Positions 36,125-49,739 of a stretch of DNA of 64,000 nt are shown one piece after another. The stretch comes from Cristatella mucedo. Its lineage: Eukaryota; Bryozoa; Phylactolaemata; Cristatellidae. A program made the translations under genes and the position numbers. Every line of letters begins with the position of its first letter. The first letter of the stretch is position 1. Below the pieces are notes generated by a model that was given only the letters and a program-made list of their open reading frames with translations, was not told the DNA's origin and did not search any database. The DNA lies in NCBI GenBank assembly GCA_009760855.2, contig WPIO01000018.1, forward strand, positions 678,501-742,500, written 5' to 3'.

Positions 36125-36305
36125 GTAAATAAGTAAATCCTAGCTGATTAAGCAGCCTCTCTTTGTATAGCGACAGAAGAGCCTCTACGGCTATCACCAC
36201 CACTTGCAGTGGTGATAAAGGATCGCCCACCACAGGAATCGAACCCACGACCTCAGGACCGACGTCGTGAAAGCAACCGCCTTACCTAGTGTGCCATCAC
36301 GGCTC
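36125..36305 (-). mobile_element. SINE-A copy 3 (best preserved)
   Basis: On minus: ccgtgatggcacactaggta (A-box), gtcgtgggttcgattcct (B-box), then gatcctttatcaccactgca, agtggtggtgatagccgt, ggctcttctgtcgctataca, ending taatcagctaggattta. The paired atcaccact and agtggtggtgat form a hairpin. Confidence 0.9.
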
Positions 36306-37394
36306 ACCAAAACGTATATCGATCTGCCAACACATTAATCAAGAACCGCTGTAGTCTGCCGTAGAAGTGAAAGGTGTCTGAAACAGCTTCAAGGGAGTTC
36401 TGCTGCGCAATGAGGCAAAATTCTTCGTTGCACCGAACTCTCTACAAAAAGCTTCAGTGCAAGAGGCCACGCTGATATATAGTGTGAGCTTAAGGCATGT
36501 GGTGGGACAGGATTTTAGTGCTCAGCCGTCCAGAAATTTCATGAGCACTCCTGAGGGGCTCAGCCTGCTGCCCAGTCCAAAATTATTGGTCCCCCCTGTG
36601 GCATCCAGAGCATTGCCCATAAACTCGCCGAATCTCACATGCATTGTCGTTCATCATGCTCACAGCAAGAATTCTTTTAGTTGGATGGATTGTACCTTGA
36701 CCCAGGCCCGGTGACAGCCAATAGCTAGCAAGGCTAAGCGTGTCATCTGCAGCACTTACCAGTGAGGCCGAGGCTAGCTCACTTGCATGCTGCCGGTCAC
36801 AAGTGAAGGGTAACTGCATTTGACCAGCTTCTCGATTTCTTATTTTTGACTGCTGCTAAGCGAGTCTGAGCACTTACAAGCCTCAACCTGCCCATAGAAC
36901 CGAGCCGAGGCAGTGCCACTACAGCATGTACGGCAGCCAAACATCGAGCAGCAAAGCTGTCGTGCTGATGCAATCGTTTCGGTCGCTAGATATACTAGAG
37001 CTCATTGCCAGTGGACTCACTTTGCTGAGTCATAGCAGAATTACAGGACTGTTGTGACACTGCCGGAAGTACTAGTTGCCATCTTGCCACGAGCCGGAAG
37101 TGCAGCATGCCGGAAAGACAGACTTCCTAGCTTTAATTACTAGGGAATCATCCACACAACCTGGCCAAGACACGACCTTGCCTACGCAGCCTGATGCAGC
37201 TGCCACCACCTTCCTGGCCGGCGAAGTCTTGAGCTTGGCACACGGGGAGAGGTAGAGCTAGGGCAGGTTCCCCATGCCGCTGCCCCTCCCTCTTCCTCGT
37301 CCTGCTCATCTGGTGGCACTCAAATCCAAGGGGGGGCCTATAAAGCCCCTTAACCTTAATCTTGTGACTGGGCCGGCCAACCTCAAACCAACCA

Positions 37395-37735
37395 CCTGAA
37401 ATTCTTTGGCAACCGTGCCTTAGGTTTGAATGCTCACAAAGCCTGGAGCTGGCTCTCGACGGCCCCTGACTCGGTGACAATTAAATCTAAACTAAAAGCT
37501 CGCACATCCACTCGCTCATCACAGCACTTGGTGGGTCCCTGTGAATTGCCCTTTGTGTGCTTAACCATGCAGACACCGTGGGCCTGAGTGTCACTGACCA
37601 ATTGACATGACGATTGCTTTACCTCACGTGTAAAGTGAGTGAGTCCTTAGAAAGAGATTTAGTCCTCTTTGGTCGCTGTACAGCATTCTTGATATCGATA
37701 TTAATATTTTTCTTATATAGCCTGAAGGCAGCACA
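37395..37735 (+). mobile_element. CR1/L2-type LINE 3' end, decayed
   Basis: Keeps ggtgggtccctgtgaattgc, a gtaaagtgagtg tail start and tccttagaaagagatttagt, ending in AT-rich DNA. Old copy with indels. Confidence 0.6.
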
Positions 37736-38125
37736 CTTCTCTGCTTAAGCAGCTGCCGCGGCCCCTGTGCCCTTCATAGGGTGTAAGTGACAGCAGGGCG
37801 CGAGCTTGCTAGCCTCCTGGCAAGGCCCTCTGGCACCCTCTGTTCCAGCACAGCAGAAAGCAAAATCCGTGTGTGCCTAGACCACAGCAGCAGAAGCTGC
37901 AGCGAGCCAATCATATTTTGATGAGTGGACATCTAAGACAAGAATAATTTAATGCAAATACCACTGCACCCACAGTCGTGGCTAGGAAATAAGACTAGGT
38001 ATGATTTTGACCTTGATATTGCCATCCTTGTCAGATATCAAGAGACAGTCAGCCGAGTTTACAAGCCGGCCCATTAGATAGCTTACTTGACTACCCATCA
38101 GCCAACCCATTAGCTGGTAGCAGCC

Positions 38126-38157
38126 TGGCAAGGTACTAGCTTGCTAGTACCTTGCCA
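38126..38157. repeat. Palindrome with 15-bp arms and TT spacer
   Basis: Arm tggcaaggtactagc, spacer tt, exact complement after. Same architecture and centre (ctagcttgctag) as the one at 32485. Confidence 0.95.
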
Positions 38158-38247
38158 ATAAGGCTTCACGTGTAATGTATATGTGAATTTGTATGTTTAT
38201 GTACAGTGTACATGTTTTATATATTATGTGCACTTAGCATAGAAATG

Positions 38248-38574
<327 letters not shown>

Positions 38575-38599
38575 GTGGATCGTGAATAGAGTGACAGAG

Positions 38600-39810
38600 A
38601 GAATGAACTCAAGGCTAGTTTGTGCAACCAAAAGCTGCTTGCAGATTGGTCTAAAGCAAAGGAATCTGAGGCTCGGTGGCTAGCTCAAAAAACTCTAAGT
38701 CTTAGCATGGCTTTGGCCTCCATTGCATTGCAGGTATGCTCTAACCATTCTGTTTTGCCCTGCTCATAGCAGGTTTGGTTGCAACAGGCCGGCGCTAAGG
38801 ACTGCTGCATGTGTGTTTGTGGCAGCACGCCTGAGACTTGGTGCAGTCGACCTTACCTGTCTGCAGCCCTTTTCACATGCATGCTAATGCCGACGTCTAT
38901 CTTGAATGATCGATGAATGATTGGAGTGAAATCTGGGGATCTGAGAAGCTTTCCCACGCCACCCCTACCCCTCCTCTCTGCTCCAGCACACCACAGCAGC
39001 ATGCCAAGCACGGGTTGGGAGTAGATATGGCACTGGATCAGCCCTTATGATATTTGCCTACGCGTGCAATATTTGTGGCAGTGGTGCTGCTAGCATTGAT
39101 GGAGACAAATGCGGCTGGTCAAGCGATGTAGTCGTTTGAGCACGACCCGACCGGTTGCCGAAGTGCAGGCACCCTGAACCAAATAGATATGGGACAAGAA
39201 AACAGTTGTACGATGTCAGGATCAATGCTGATGAAGCTTATCAAGTAAGCTTAATTTAGCATTCCTTTAAAACAGGCGTTTTTGGGGATGTTCTCCTTTA
39301 CCCTTATCTTGCTCTCTCACTCCCACTCTCTCTCCATGCTCTGTCTATCTATATATTATCTTTCAACTACTATCTATTTATTTTTCTTATTATCTACCCG
39401 ATCATCCAGCCCTCTGTCTGCCAATAAGTTCGGTCCATCCATCTATCTAGTGCTTGGTCTCTCCCCCATACATTTCCTTCGAGAGGTTTGTTGGTGCATG
39501 GTTAGCAATTCTCGGAAGTTGAGCGCTTTTTCTTTGACTTGAGCAGAATCTCTACTAATTAAACCTTTAAAGTCCATCACGCAGCGAGATGTCGCACTTG
39601 CGCCAGGTGGCAAGATGGATCACTTCCTTTAAGCCACAAGATGGCGCAGTGTTGTCTTTGCTGACAGAATTACTATGACTCAGCATAGCGAGTCCACAGG
39701 CAGTGGGGTGCTCGTAAGCAAGTATTGTTAGTGAGCTTAAATCACTCATTCAGTGAAAGCTTGAAGAAATTTGCTGAGTGGCTCCAACGAGAGAGAATTT
39801 CACCTGACAG
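38600..39810. other. Unassigned intergenic stretch
   Basis: No gene, RNA or clear repeat recognised. Confidence 0.4.
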
Positions 39811-39816
39811 CTCAAA

Positions 39817-40155
39817 CATAATAATAATAATAACAATGTACTTGATAAAGCGCCCTCAGAGAACTTAATCTCTTTCTAGGCGCTTTACGTTTGCTGCAAA
39901 GGGAAATGCAATTAAATGGTAAGTAAAATCATGCTTAAAAAAACAAACAAAATGAATAACATGGTTAGGGGTGACATGCACAGGGTCAGCATGCAAATGT
40001 GGTTAGTGGCAGCATGCACAGTGTCAGCACGCATAAGCACATCAAGGACGAATCACAGGGACCCACTAAATGCTGTCCTAAATAGGTGTGTTTTTAAGTT
40101 CCTTTTAAATGTGGTCAGGTCAGGGGATGTTCTGATGCAGGTCGGGAGGGACATA
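39817..40155 (-). mobile_element. CR1/L2-type LINE 3' end
   Basis: Minus strand: (ATA)n tail, aagcgccctcagagaactta, the 3' UTR, then the C-terminal coding part up to tcgggaggga. Well preserved and close in sequence to the copies at 5310 and 41160. Confidence 0.9.
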
Positions 40156-40581
40156 GCAACCACTTGTTGAGTCTATGTCCTGAAAAGGCAGTGCAGTTCT
40201 ACAAGGTTCAGATTAAATGTATGCTTTAGCTTGTTTAGATTGAAGCTTGTATTCTCCTGCTACACAGAGGAGGTAATTACGAGAAGAGGGGCCTGTTTCC
40301 TACTCGGCAGCTTTGGGTCAGCCGACTGAGTGAGTACATTACGTCATGCGACAGCAATGTTGTGCTGCCATTAAGTGATACTGCTGCCAACAGAACTGCA
40401 CTGCATTATTTGCTAAGAAAATCTCTACGGCATTCTTGGCTTCTGAGTGCCCGTGTGGACCAGTGGCTGTACGAAAGGGCTAGCACGGATGACCTTTGGA
40501 TGGCTGCAGCACCAGCAGTCTCCGAGTGACAGCCTTCTGCTACAAGCTTCATTTGCTCGGTCTGTTCTATTTAAACTTGTC

Positions 40582-40726
40582 CTCACTCACTCACTCGTTC
40601 GCTCACCCACTCACTCACTCACTCACTCACTCACTCGTTCACTCACTTACTCACTTACTCACTCACTCACTCACTCACTCACTCACTCACTCACTCACTC
40701 ACTCACTCACTCACTCACTCACTCAC

Positions 40727-40793
<67 letters not shown>
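40582..40793. repeat. (ACTC)n, (CT)n, (AT)n compound microsatellite
   Basis: About 35 tetranucleotide units with a few changes, passing directly into CT and then TA dinucleotide repeats. Confidence 0.97.
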
Positions 40794-40795
<2 letters not shown>

Positions 40796-41159
40796 TTAGA
40801 TGTTTTTACAGCTGCCAACTCTTACGACGTCTGCATATTTCTGTGTGCAGGATACTCATTTCTACTTCAATCATCGACAGAGCCATGCTTGAATTCGTCG
40901 GCTATTCCTGCCTGAATGGGATGACTCGATGAGACATTTCTCTACAAATTAACTCATCGTTATTCCAATTTTTGATGTGGCAAAACTTCCATGCCCCCCC
41001 CCCGTGATAGCTGAATAACACAAAAGCCCCTTTGAAGCATCAGTGTGGGCAGGGCTCGAATCCTTTCAGTTCAAGACCCATTTCTACCAGCCTTTACAGG
41101 TCACTGCAGCTTCGACTGAACTCGCATATCAGAGCGCTCAACTGAAGCCAGCAGAGCCA

Positions 41160-41897
41160 CTCATTGCTTCCTATTGCTTCTGGTTAGAGCTAATCCCGTC
41201 TCGACTTCTGCAACTCACTGCTTACTGGCCTACCAGCATGTGTGATCAGCGATTGCAGCTGGTGCAAAACTCTGCAGCTAGGCTTGTCTGTCGTGAGCGT
41301 AGCAGTTGCCACATTACTCCACTTCTCGCCGACCTGCACTGGTTACCAGTCAAGCAACGGATTGACTTCAAGGTTTTGTCGCTCACTTTTAGGTCTCTTC
41401 ATTCTATGGCTTCAGCCTATCTGTCAGATATACTACCCCATCAGGCCAAGCATCGTACCACTCGCTTTTCGGAATCCAACAGTCTACAAATACCTCGTAC
41501 AAACCTTAAATCCTTTGGAGACCGTGCATTTAGCTCGTATGCTCCCACAGCCTGGAACTCCCTCCCGACCTGCATCAGAACATCCCCTGACCTGACCACA
41601 TTTAAAAGAAACTTAAAAACATACCTATTTAGGACAGCATTTAGTGGGTCCTTGTGATTCGTCCTCGATGTGCTTATGCGTGCTGACACTGTTCATGCTG
41701 CCACTAACCACATTTGCATGCTGACTCAGTGCATGTAACCCCTAACCATGTTATTCATTTTGTTTGTTTTTCAAGCATGATTTTACTTACTATTCTATTG
41801 CGTATCACTTTGCAGCAAATGTAAAGCGCCTAGAAAGAGATTAAGTTCTCTGAGGGCGCTTTATCAAGTGCAATATTATTATTATTATTATCTTTCT
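41160..41897 (+). mobile_element. CR1/L2-type LINE, C-terminal part and 3' end
   Basis: Open from 41043 to 41657. The LINE part runs from about [14 protein letters not shown], through [20 protein letters not shown] and [20 protein letters not shown], to FRTAFSGSL, then the 3' UTR with the conserved stem and (ATT)n tail. The polymerase catalytic core is missing (5' truncation), but the remaining frame is intact, so insertion is fairly recent. Confidence 0.9.
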
Positions 41898-42065
41898 ACG
41901 AATAACTGAAGCTGCAGCCAGAGCGAATGTACAGTCTTTGATGCAGCAGGTATTAAACAACAAATAAGACACAGCTCCTGCATCACAGGGCCAACAAAGG
42001 ACTCCATAACTGCCATCGTGCATCGTGTCGGAGGCATAGGTTGTCAGCTGTTAGACAGGACCAAG

Positions 42066-42158
42066 CAGAGAGAGAGAGAGAGAGAGAGAGGGAGGGAGGG
42101 AGGGAGGGAGGGAGAGAGAGGGAGGGAAGGAAAGAGAGAGGGTGCGGGAGAGAGAGAC

Positions 42159-42213
<55 letters not shown>

Positions 42214-42219
42214 GGGAGG

Positions 42220-42300
<81 letters not shown>

Positions 42301-42340
42301 GGAGAGAGAGAGAGAGAGAGAGAGGAGAGAAGAAAGGGGG
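42066..42340. repeat. (GA)n/(GGGA)n impure microsatellite
   Basis: GA repeat broken by GGGA blocks. Confidence 0.95.
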
Positions 42341-43137
42341 AGGGAGAGGTGATCAAAAGGGTGATGAGTATACGAATGTGCTTGCTAAAACTAGTCGGTT
42401 GGGTCCACGAGGAAGCTTGAGTGCTGGCCACACACTGTGCACCTGCACGTGCTCAGTGTGTGCTAGGTGGCATCCCTCTTGCACCCTCGCTCGTATGGGA
42501 GCTTGCAGGCATGCTGTTGGGCAATGCTCGGTTGCAGAATCTGTCTGAGACTTGGAGGCTGTCGGCATGATCAAGGTAAGCATCGCAGCAGAGCGACAGC
42601 TTGCTAGCAAGGTAGCTGCTTCATGCTGCTGGAGGAGTGATCAAGCGGCAGCCTGCAATGTTAGACCCCCCCTGCTGCCGCCGGCCAGGCACAGTGTCAA
42701 CATTGCTACCACCTTGATATTGTAGCAAGAAAGATTGTTCTCGAGCGTGACTTGTGAACTTGCACCGTGCTGTTCCGAGAACTGCTGGGATCTGCCCAGA
42801 CTGTGCAATCGGATTCCGAATGGCGCACCACGTGACAGAGCCACTGCAAGAGACCTGGTCTCTGCTACAACCACTACTGCAATAGCGCTGCAGTGGTTAC
42901 TGGCCGAGGCCCTGTGCCTGTCCGGACCTAAGTGTGACACCGGCTTGAGCAAGAAGAAATGCAATAGACAACTCAACCGGCGACCTGTGTTAATGCAATT
43001 TTTCCCAATGAATTGATTTTTCCCTGCGCCGAGGATCGATGTGTTGTGAGCTGTGTTTGCCTATGGTATCTGGTTTTCTGCTTACATGTGTCTTACATCT
43101 TCGATGGGCAGCCTTGGCCTTGCTGGCCTCCTGCTTC

Positions 43138-43238
<101 letters not shown>

Positions 43239-43445
43239 GGAGTGACTAGATCATCCAGCAGCCTGCCGTGCTAGACCCCAGCTGGCCAGGCACATAGTCA
43301 AATTGCTAGCAGCCTGCTTAGCAGTGTTTGGGCACGGTGATACTATGGACGACCAATACAAAAATGCCGGAAACTTAAATCATCCGGTGGGATGCTATAA
43401 TGAGGATTGCTAACCATATCCTTCGGATTTCATAACAGTCCCCCC

Positions 43446-43953
<508 letters not shown>

Positions 43954-44747
43954 ACACACAAGCGTACTCACAAGCACAAGCACACACACTGACATCACTC
44001 AATTTTTTTCACATGATCTCTAACTCTTGGCCTCCCAGCCTACCTGCCTGCCTGACCGATGGTCGGTCGCTCTGCCTCACTCTCTCCATCAAACTCTCTC
44101 TTTCAGGGCTATATCTGCTGCTGCCTGTTTATCCCATCTCCGGTCTTTCTTAATGACTTCATTGTCTTGCTGACCTCTCTCGGTCAGTATCTCTCTATCA
44201 TCTGTTTTCTGTCTGCTTCTGTCTGTCTCTGAGCTCATCACAAGTGCAGGCTAGAGTAATCTGACTTCTCTCATTGCTGCCTCTCACGACTAGCTGTTCC
44301 TGAGATTTGATGGTGATTTAGGACTTCGTGAAAAAAGCCAACCAGGGGGGAGCCGAGAGGCCAGAGGCCGCGTGCTATTTTCGGTATTCGATCAGTCGTC
44401 AGCCAGCATGGCTACCGTCCAGTCGTGTAGGTCGACAAGCTTGCAAAAATTCGTCCACACTGTAAGGCTTAAGGACTCGTTCCTAAAGTGTGGGCGACCA
44501 TTGTTGCTGTTGTGCCCTGCTCTCGCCTGGACGCATGTGTGCATTAGAGCTGTTGCAACGACTCGTTGGCTGATTTCCGAGATGCTAATTAACCAAGTAT
44601 TTCGTCTCGCACGTTGCTGAAAGTCAGGCAACCAACACATGCGCTGAGTTATGTACGAAAGACGTTAGTTCAGGACTGGCTGACGTGGATTCGAATCCCG
44701 AGTCTCAGCTCGCTCACTTCTTTTCTGAGCGTTCTCAGTGTGTCTGG

Positions 44748-44788
44748 AGGCGTTCGTGCATGTGACATGTGCACAGGCACGAACGCCT
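44748..44788. repeat. Inverted repeat, 12-bp arms
   Basis: aggcgttcgtgc and its complement separated by 17 nt; isolated, function unknown. Confidence 0.85.
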
Positions 44789-44994
44789 GTGTCCGTGTCA
44801 CATCACAGGTTTCTTTCTGTGTGTGCATGTACCTCTTGTATTCATGTGCTCATGAGCACGTTTTTGCTTGTTTGTGCACGTGCGCATGCATATATGTATG
44901 CAAAGGTGCATGTGTATGTGGGTTATATGAATGGGTCCGAGTGTGCATGTGTGTGGGAATGTATAGGTTTATGTATGTATGTGTTGTGTTGTGA

Positions 44995-45080
44995 GTGTGT
45001 GTGTGTGTGTGCTCACTCGTTTGTGTGTGTGTGTGTGTGTGCCTGTGTGTTTGTGTGTATGTGTATGTGTGTGTATGCTC
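44995..45080. repeat. (GT)n microsatellite, impure
   Basis: GT repeat with TGCTCACTCG, CC and TA interruptions. Confidence 0.9.
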
Positions 45081-45314
45081 AGTGACTCTTTGTACGGAGT
45101 GCAGTGCAGTATTCTGCTATTTACTAGTCAGGCTCCGACAGAGCAAGCATCTGGCATTCAGCAAGTGCAGGCAGTTATGCAAACCATTCTGCTATTGTCG
45201 TGTCTGTGTAACCTTCTCTAGTTCAGGTGGCAGTACCACGCATAGAATGTATACAGCCCTGCCACCGTAACACGCCAAGTGGTAAGTCAAACCGAGCGCC
45301 ACAATAGCTCTCGG

Positions 45315-45650
45315 TTCTTAGCCCAGTGGGTAAGGCTCCTACACTTTGCAATCCGGGTCATGCTCTGAAGTCTTGCAGCAAGCAAACTACTCTCCTGCTG
45401 CCGACTGTGGCAGTTGTTTTCCAGCAGTGCTCAGCTGCTACTTACTACCTCAATGCTCTCATAACTCTGCTGCGCTTCCCACTTTCTCTTTGCTGCATGA
45501 GACGAAGTCTGCTGGCTACCGAATGTGTATCGAATGCTGCATTTGTTTTGAGTGCACTATAGAAAACTCTCTGGCATAACACCTACTTAGCCTTTGTGGC
45601 TTTGTGGAGTTTCAGACAGAGATACATTACATTACTACTACCGTGGCATG
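45315..45650 (+). mobile_element. SINE-C, most complete copy
   Basis: Head tcttagcccagtgggtaagg resembles a tRNA A-box. The body has ctgctgccgactgtggcagt, cttcccactttctctttgct, gcatgagacgaagtctgct and tttgtggctttgtggagttt, with tail acagagatacattacatt. Length about 330 bp. The B-box is not clear, so a SINE origin is likely but not proved. Confidence 0.65.
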
Positions 45651-46191
45651 GCAAGCTGTAGAACTTTAAAAAAGGCACTACTAAATGGTATAAGGAACTA
45701 CTAAATTGCACTGCTCTAGTGGCTCATTTTTGACAATGGCCATACACAGATGACATGCCTAATACTGCAATTTGCTGCTACCGATCTCGAAATACAAACT
45801 CAGACCAACCAAAGGCATTCGATGGTGGAAGTGAGTGCAGGAAAACTCAGCCCAGATTGAATTTTCACAGACGATCGGTAACCGAGGTTTGCCTGCAGGG
45901 ACCCAATTTAGAAAGGCTCCCTATGTGTCACTCTGTTAAGATGCAGCTAATGGCAGTCTCATTTGGTAGTTCATGCAGACTGAATGAGATCGTGGCCAAT
46001 TGACACAGTCTCATGTAATTGCCTTGATTCGTGTGTAGGTTTGCATATTGATACTGGCATAGTCACTGCAGCAGTCCATTAGCAAATATTTTCCCTGTCA
46101 GGTAACTCTCTCTTGAAAAACTAAGGGAATTGCTAAGTTCTCGGTATGAAAGTTAACACTCTCACTTTCCTGCAAGCATTCTCTATCGATT

Positions 46192-46193
<2 letters not shown>

Positions 46194-46262
<69 letters not shown>
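46194..46262. repeat. (GT)n microsatellite
   Basis: About 34 GT units. Confidence 0.97.
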
Positions 46263-46263
<1 letters not shown>

Positions 46264-46924
46264 TGTCTGTGCATGGGGTAGCAGGAGGGTGCCGAGATGC
46301 CGGGGAGGGAGGGGCTGGCCTGGCAAAGCAAATGCGAGCGTTGAGGTTCTGCTGCACCGACTGTGCACTGTGCTCTCTATCGGCCAAACCCTCCGCTGCC
46401 TGCGCTGCTCAAGGCCACTGCACAGCGAGGCGCCTCAGTGAGCTTCTAGGAAGCCTGCTAAAGCTTGAGTCGGCAGGGCAAGGCAATCACATCGGCTACT
46501 GGCAACAGTGCAGCTGCAGCGACAGCATCGGTGAATGCACATCAGAAACTTGACGTCATCAGATAGACCTGAGATGCTCAGGCCTTGATGGCTCATTCCA
46601 GATGGACTTGGTTGGGGCTAGGGCACAGGATACCTTCATGACGATGCCCACGCAGCAAGATGCTGCGTAATTGGGGAATGAAAGAGAACTTAGCTTAAGA
46701 TTTCATGATGTAATCAAAGCAGGCTTCTTGGACAATGCCGAACATGTTACTTTATCTGCACCAAAAGATGCTGCGATCTCTGTCTTGCTTCTGCAGCAAT
46801 CACGAGAGCTCAAACGTAACTGTGAAACTGCTGCGCAACAGATCCACCAGATTATGATTGCCGAGGTAATATTTGCCGTTCCAGAATTATAACGACTCGG
46901 ATATGGAAAATGAATCTTTGTTGA

Positions 46925-47066
46925 TTTAATAGCCTTAATTGTGTTATCGGTTATCACCACCTCTCGCAGTTGGCAAGAGAAGGATTGCTCAACTGCAGGA
47001 TTCGAACCCACGACCTCGGTCGTGAAGAGCAAGCACCTTACCTCCTGGGCTATCACAGCCCAGTAA
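46925..47066 (-). mobile_element. SINE-A copy 4
   Basis: On minus: gctgtgatagcccaggaggt head, gtcgtgggttcgaatcctgc B-box, gcaatccttctcttgccaac body and a shortened end. More diverged than copy 3. Confidence 0.8.
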
Positions 47067-47372
47067 GAAACGTGTCCTCCTTCACGGTTAGGCTGTATAC
47101 GAGCCAAAGTAGTGTCTGTAATAGTAAGGCAATGTGTTTAAATGCTCTGCGCATGGTGGGATTTGAGCTCTGCGCTTTGAGCCATTCAGGCAGAGTTGTG
47201 GCAGAGGCCTTGAGCTATTCAGAAGTTCGATCGTGCTCTGTGTGCCAAGTGAGAGTTTTTCATTCGCCAGGGCTGATGCTCGATGCCTGTAAGCATTTGT
47301 CTCATCTATCAAACATGCATCTCTGCGCAGCGGCTATGAATTGGTTATCTTACGTATGGGACAAGGTATTCT

Positions 47373-47373
<1 letters not shown>

Positions 47374-47420
<47 letters not shown>
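47374..47420. repeat. (CTG)n trinucleotide repeat
   Basis: About 15 units, followed by cagccgccgcc. Confidence 0.95.
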
Positions 47421-47421
<1 letters not shown>

Positions 47422-47429
47422 AGCCGCCG

Positions 47430-49585
47430 CCGTGATGCCCCGGATGTCTCGGCATACCTTAAGCTCATTGGTGCTGCAACTGCAAGTCTCTACTTGGTTG
47501 CGCCCTGGGCAAGAACTAGCAAAGTTACCCTCGCTGTGTATGGGCCTTGCTCTGTCCGGACGTAGAAGTAGCTTCAACCCTTTTGTCACGAATGTGGCTC
47601 AACTACTGCCTGCCGGGCTAAAAGTACAACTGCCAGGCTATTTCAGGTGCACTACTCATGCCACTTTACCAGGTTAACCACCGAGTCTGAATTGAACAGT
47701 TCGTAGTCGTTAAAACTCAGAACCACAAATAGTAATGATAAAAATAAATAAATAAATAATATCTCGGCAGTCATAATTTGGCTGACCTAGCAAGCTGCTC
47801 TTTCAGCAGCAAACATAGATGAAATGAAAGAGGAGGGTGGCAGGTCCTGCCCCGTGACCCCGGACCCAGCTGACCCGTGGGGGCTCAGCTAGTCAGGTTG
47901 CTGCCCAACACAACAGTCACCCATATTGTTCTCAGTGTTCCAGGAGAAGTCAAGATCTGACCTTTTTTTCTGTAAGCTGAGAGCTAGCTAGTGTTTCCAG
48001 GCCCGATCAAGCATTGTCTCGACGGCAGGCATATGCAGTGCACTGCCTGCTCATTCGAGCTACAGCTTACGTGGGTCTCGGCAAGTGAATTAATTGTCTG
48101 AGCTACTATTTAAGGCCGAACTTATCTCAAAAGCCACTGCTGCCCGATCTTTTGGGCAGCGTTTAGTGCCAGTTGTGACATAACCTGCCGACTGGCCACC
48201 AGGCTAGTGTTACAAACGCAGTATCATCGTTCGGACAGAACTAGGCCGCAGACGAAGCGCTGATAACAGGGCTTGGCTCAGCCAGCACGAGGCCAATACC
48301 GGCAAAGTCCTGATAAGTACGATCGCGGCCAGCAGCATGTAGGTGCAGTGCCAATGCAAGCAGTTATGCCGACAGTGGAGGAACAGTGCAGCAGTGCCGA
48401 GCTGCCATGGCTAAACGTAACAATTCCATAGCCGCAGCACAGAGAAGTTTATTTGACAGCTGCAGCTGCTGACTGACCGGCGTTCACCAGCAGCAGCCAT
48501 CATCGCAGGTGCAACAACTCTCCAGCAGGACTTGGATGGGCAGCTGTGCAGAGCTCAGCCTCAGCTCGGCTGCCAGGCACCAGTTCCTGCTTACCCGATT
48601 CGTAGCGTTTCCAATTCGGGAATCGTGATTGATGAATAGCAAGTCAAGAGCAAGAAAAAACTTTTAGATGTGCAGCAGCTGCTCCAGCCGAGTGGGTGGT
48701 GGGCGACCCCCTCCCGGAAGGTTCATCAGCTGAAGGAGGCCGAATCAGCTGCAGCCTGCAGCTCCTCCTGCTCACGTGCACGCAGTGCTTCGCGAAGCGC
48801 AGGATGGGCGCCGAGCGTGAGTTGCCGGTGCGAGCATGCTGCACGCATGGTGCTGCCATGGCAACGATGGATGGAAGCCCAGGCACCAGCGCCGTGCAAA
48901 AGCAATGCTGGACATTTGTCGGCGTGACTGTCGGCAGGCCTTTCTCCGGGTCGATGCGAAATCAGATCGTGTCTGTCGACGTGACTGAACTGGCATGTGA
49001 CTCTCACATCAGGATCAGGGTTCACGGGTTCACAGCTGCCGGAGGATTTACTCTGAGACTCTACAGCCTCTCGAGCCTTACGACTGACGTCCCTGACGTC
49101 GGGATTGAGCAGTGTACTAAAAACATCATCTGGCTTACGGCTCGGTCGATGGCTTCTTCTTCTCGATCTTCCAATCTTGGGGTCGATTTGGTTCTCACTC
49201 GGCCACTGTGAAATACCTCTCTTCCGTCAGATACTGCAGGGTCGCAGACTAATTACTGAGCACATTAGAGTGGATACTCTTCCTTTTTTTTCAGCCACCA
49301 CTCATAAACATGCTTTGGTCTCGGTCTGTGGCTCCTTACTCCTGCTGCTCCGATCTAGCGATACCATATGTTCATCCTACTGTTCTTGGCTCATTATGAT
49401 GGCCTTTTAAAGTGGTTATGCAACCCTGGCAGATTGCTTGACAACTGCATCAGCTCCAGCAGGTGTTCTGATTGTACTTTCTTGTTATCAGCAGCTTCGC
49501 AGCCTCTTAGCAAATGCTTGTAGCACACGTCGGTCGGCAGATTCGCACACGCACAGTCCGACCCTCTAAGCAAATCTCATCTCTA
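47430..49585. other. Unassigned intergenic stretch
   Basis: No gene assigned. On minus, 48726-48830 reads ..LTLGAHPALREALRAREQEE then LQAAADSASFS and a stop, preceded by a possible cag acceptor. It looks exon-like but matches nothing I recognise. Confidence 0.35.
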
Positions 49586-49589
49586 TCGT

Positions 49590-49611
49590 ATGTGTGTGTG
49601 TGTGTGTGCGT

Positions 49612-49668
<57 letters not shown>
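49590..49668. repeat. (GT)n microsatellite with (GC) core
   Basis: GT repeat interrupted by gcgcgcgcgcgcgc near 49615; alternating purine/pyrimidine throughout. Confidence 0.95.
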
Positions 49669-49671
<3 letters not shown>

Positions 49672-49739
49672 ATATGGTGAATCGGGTTACGTGTGCACAT
49701 ACATGTTGATGAGCGTGTGTGTTTGAAGACTTGGGGGCA

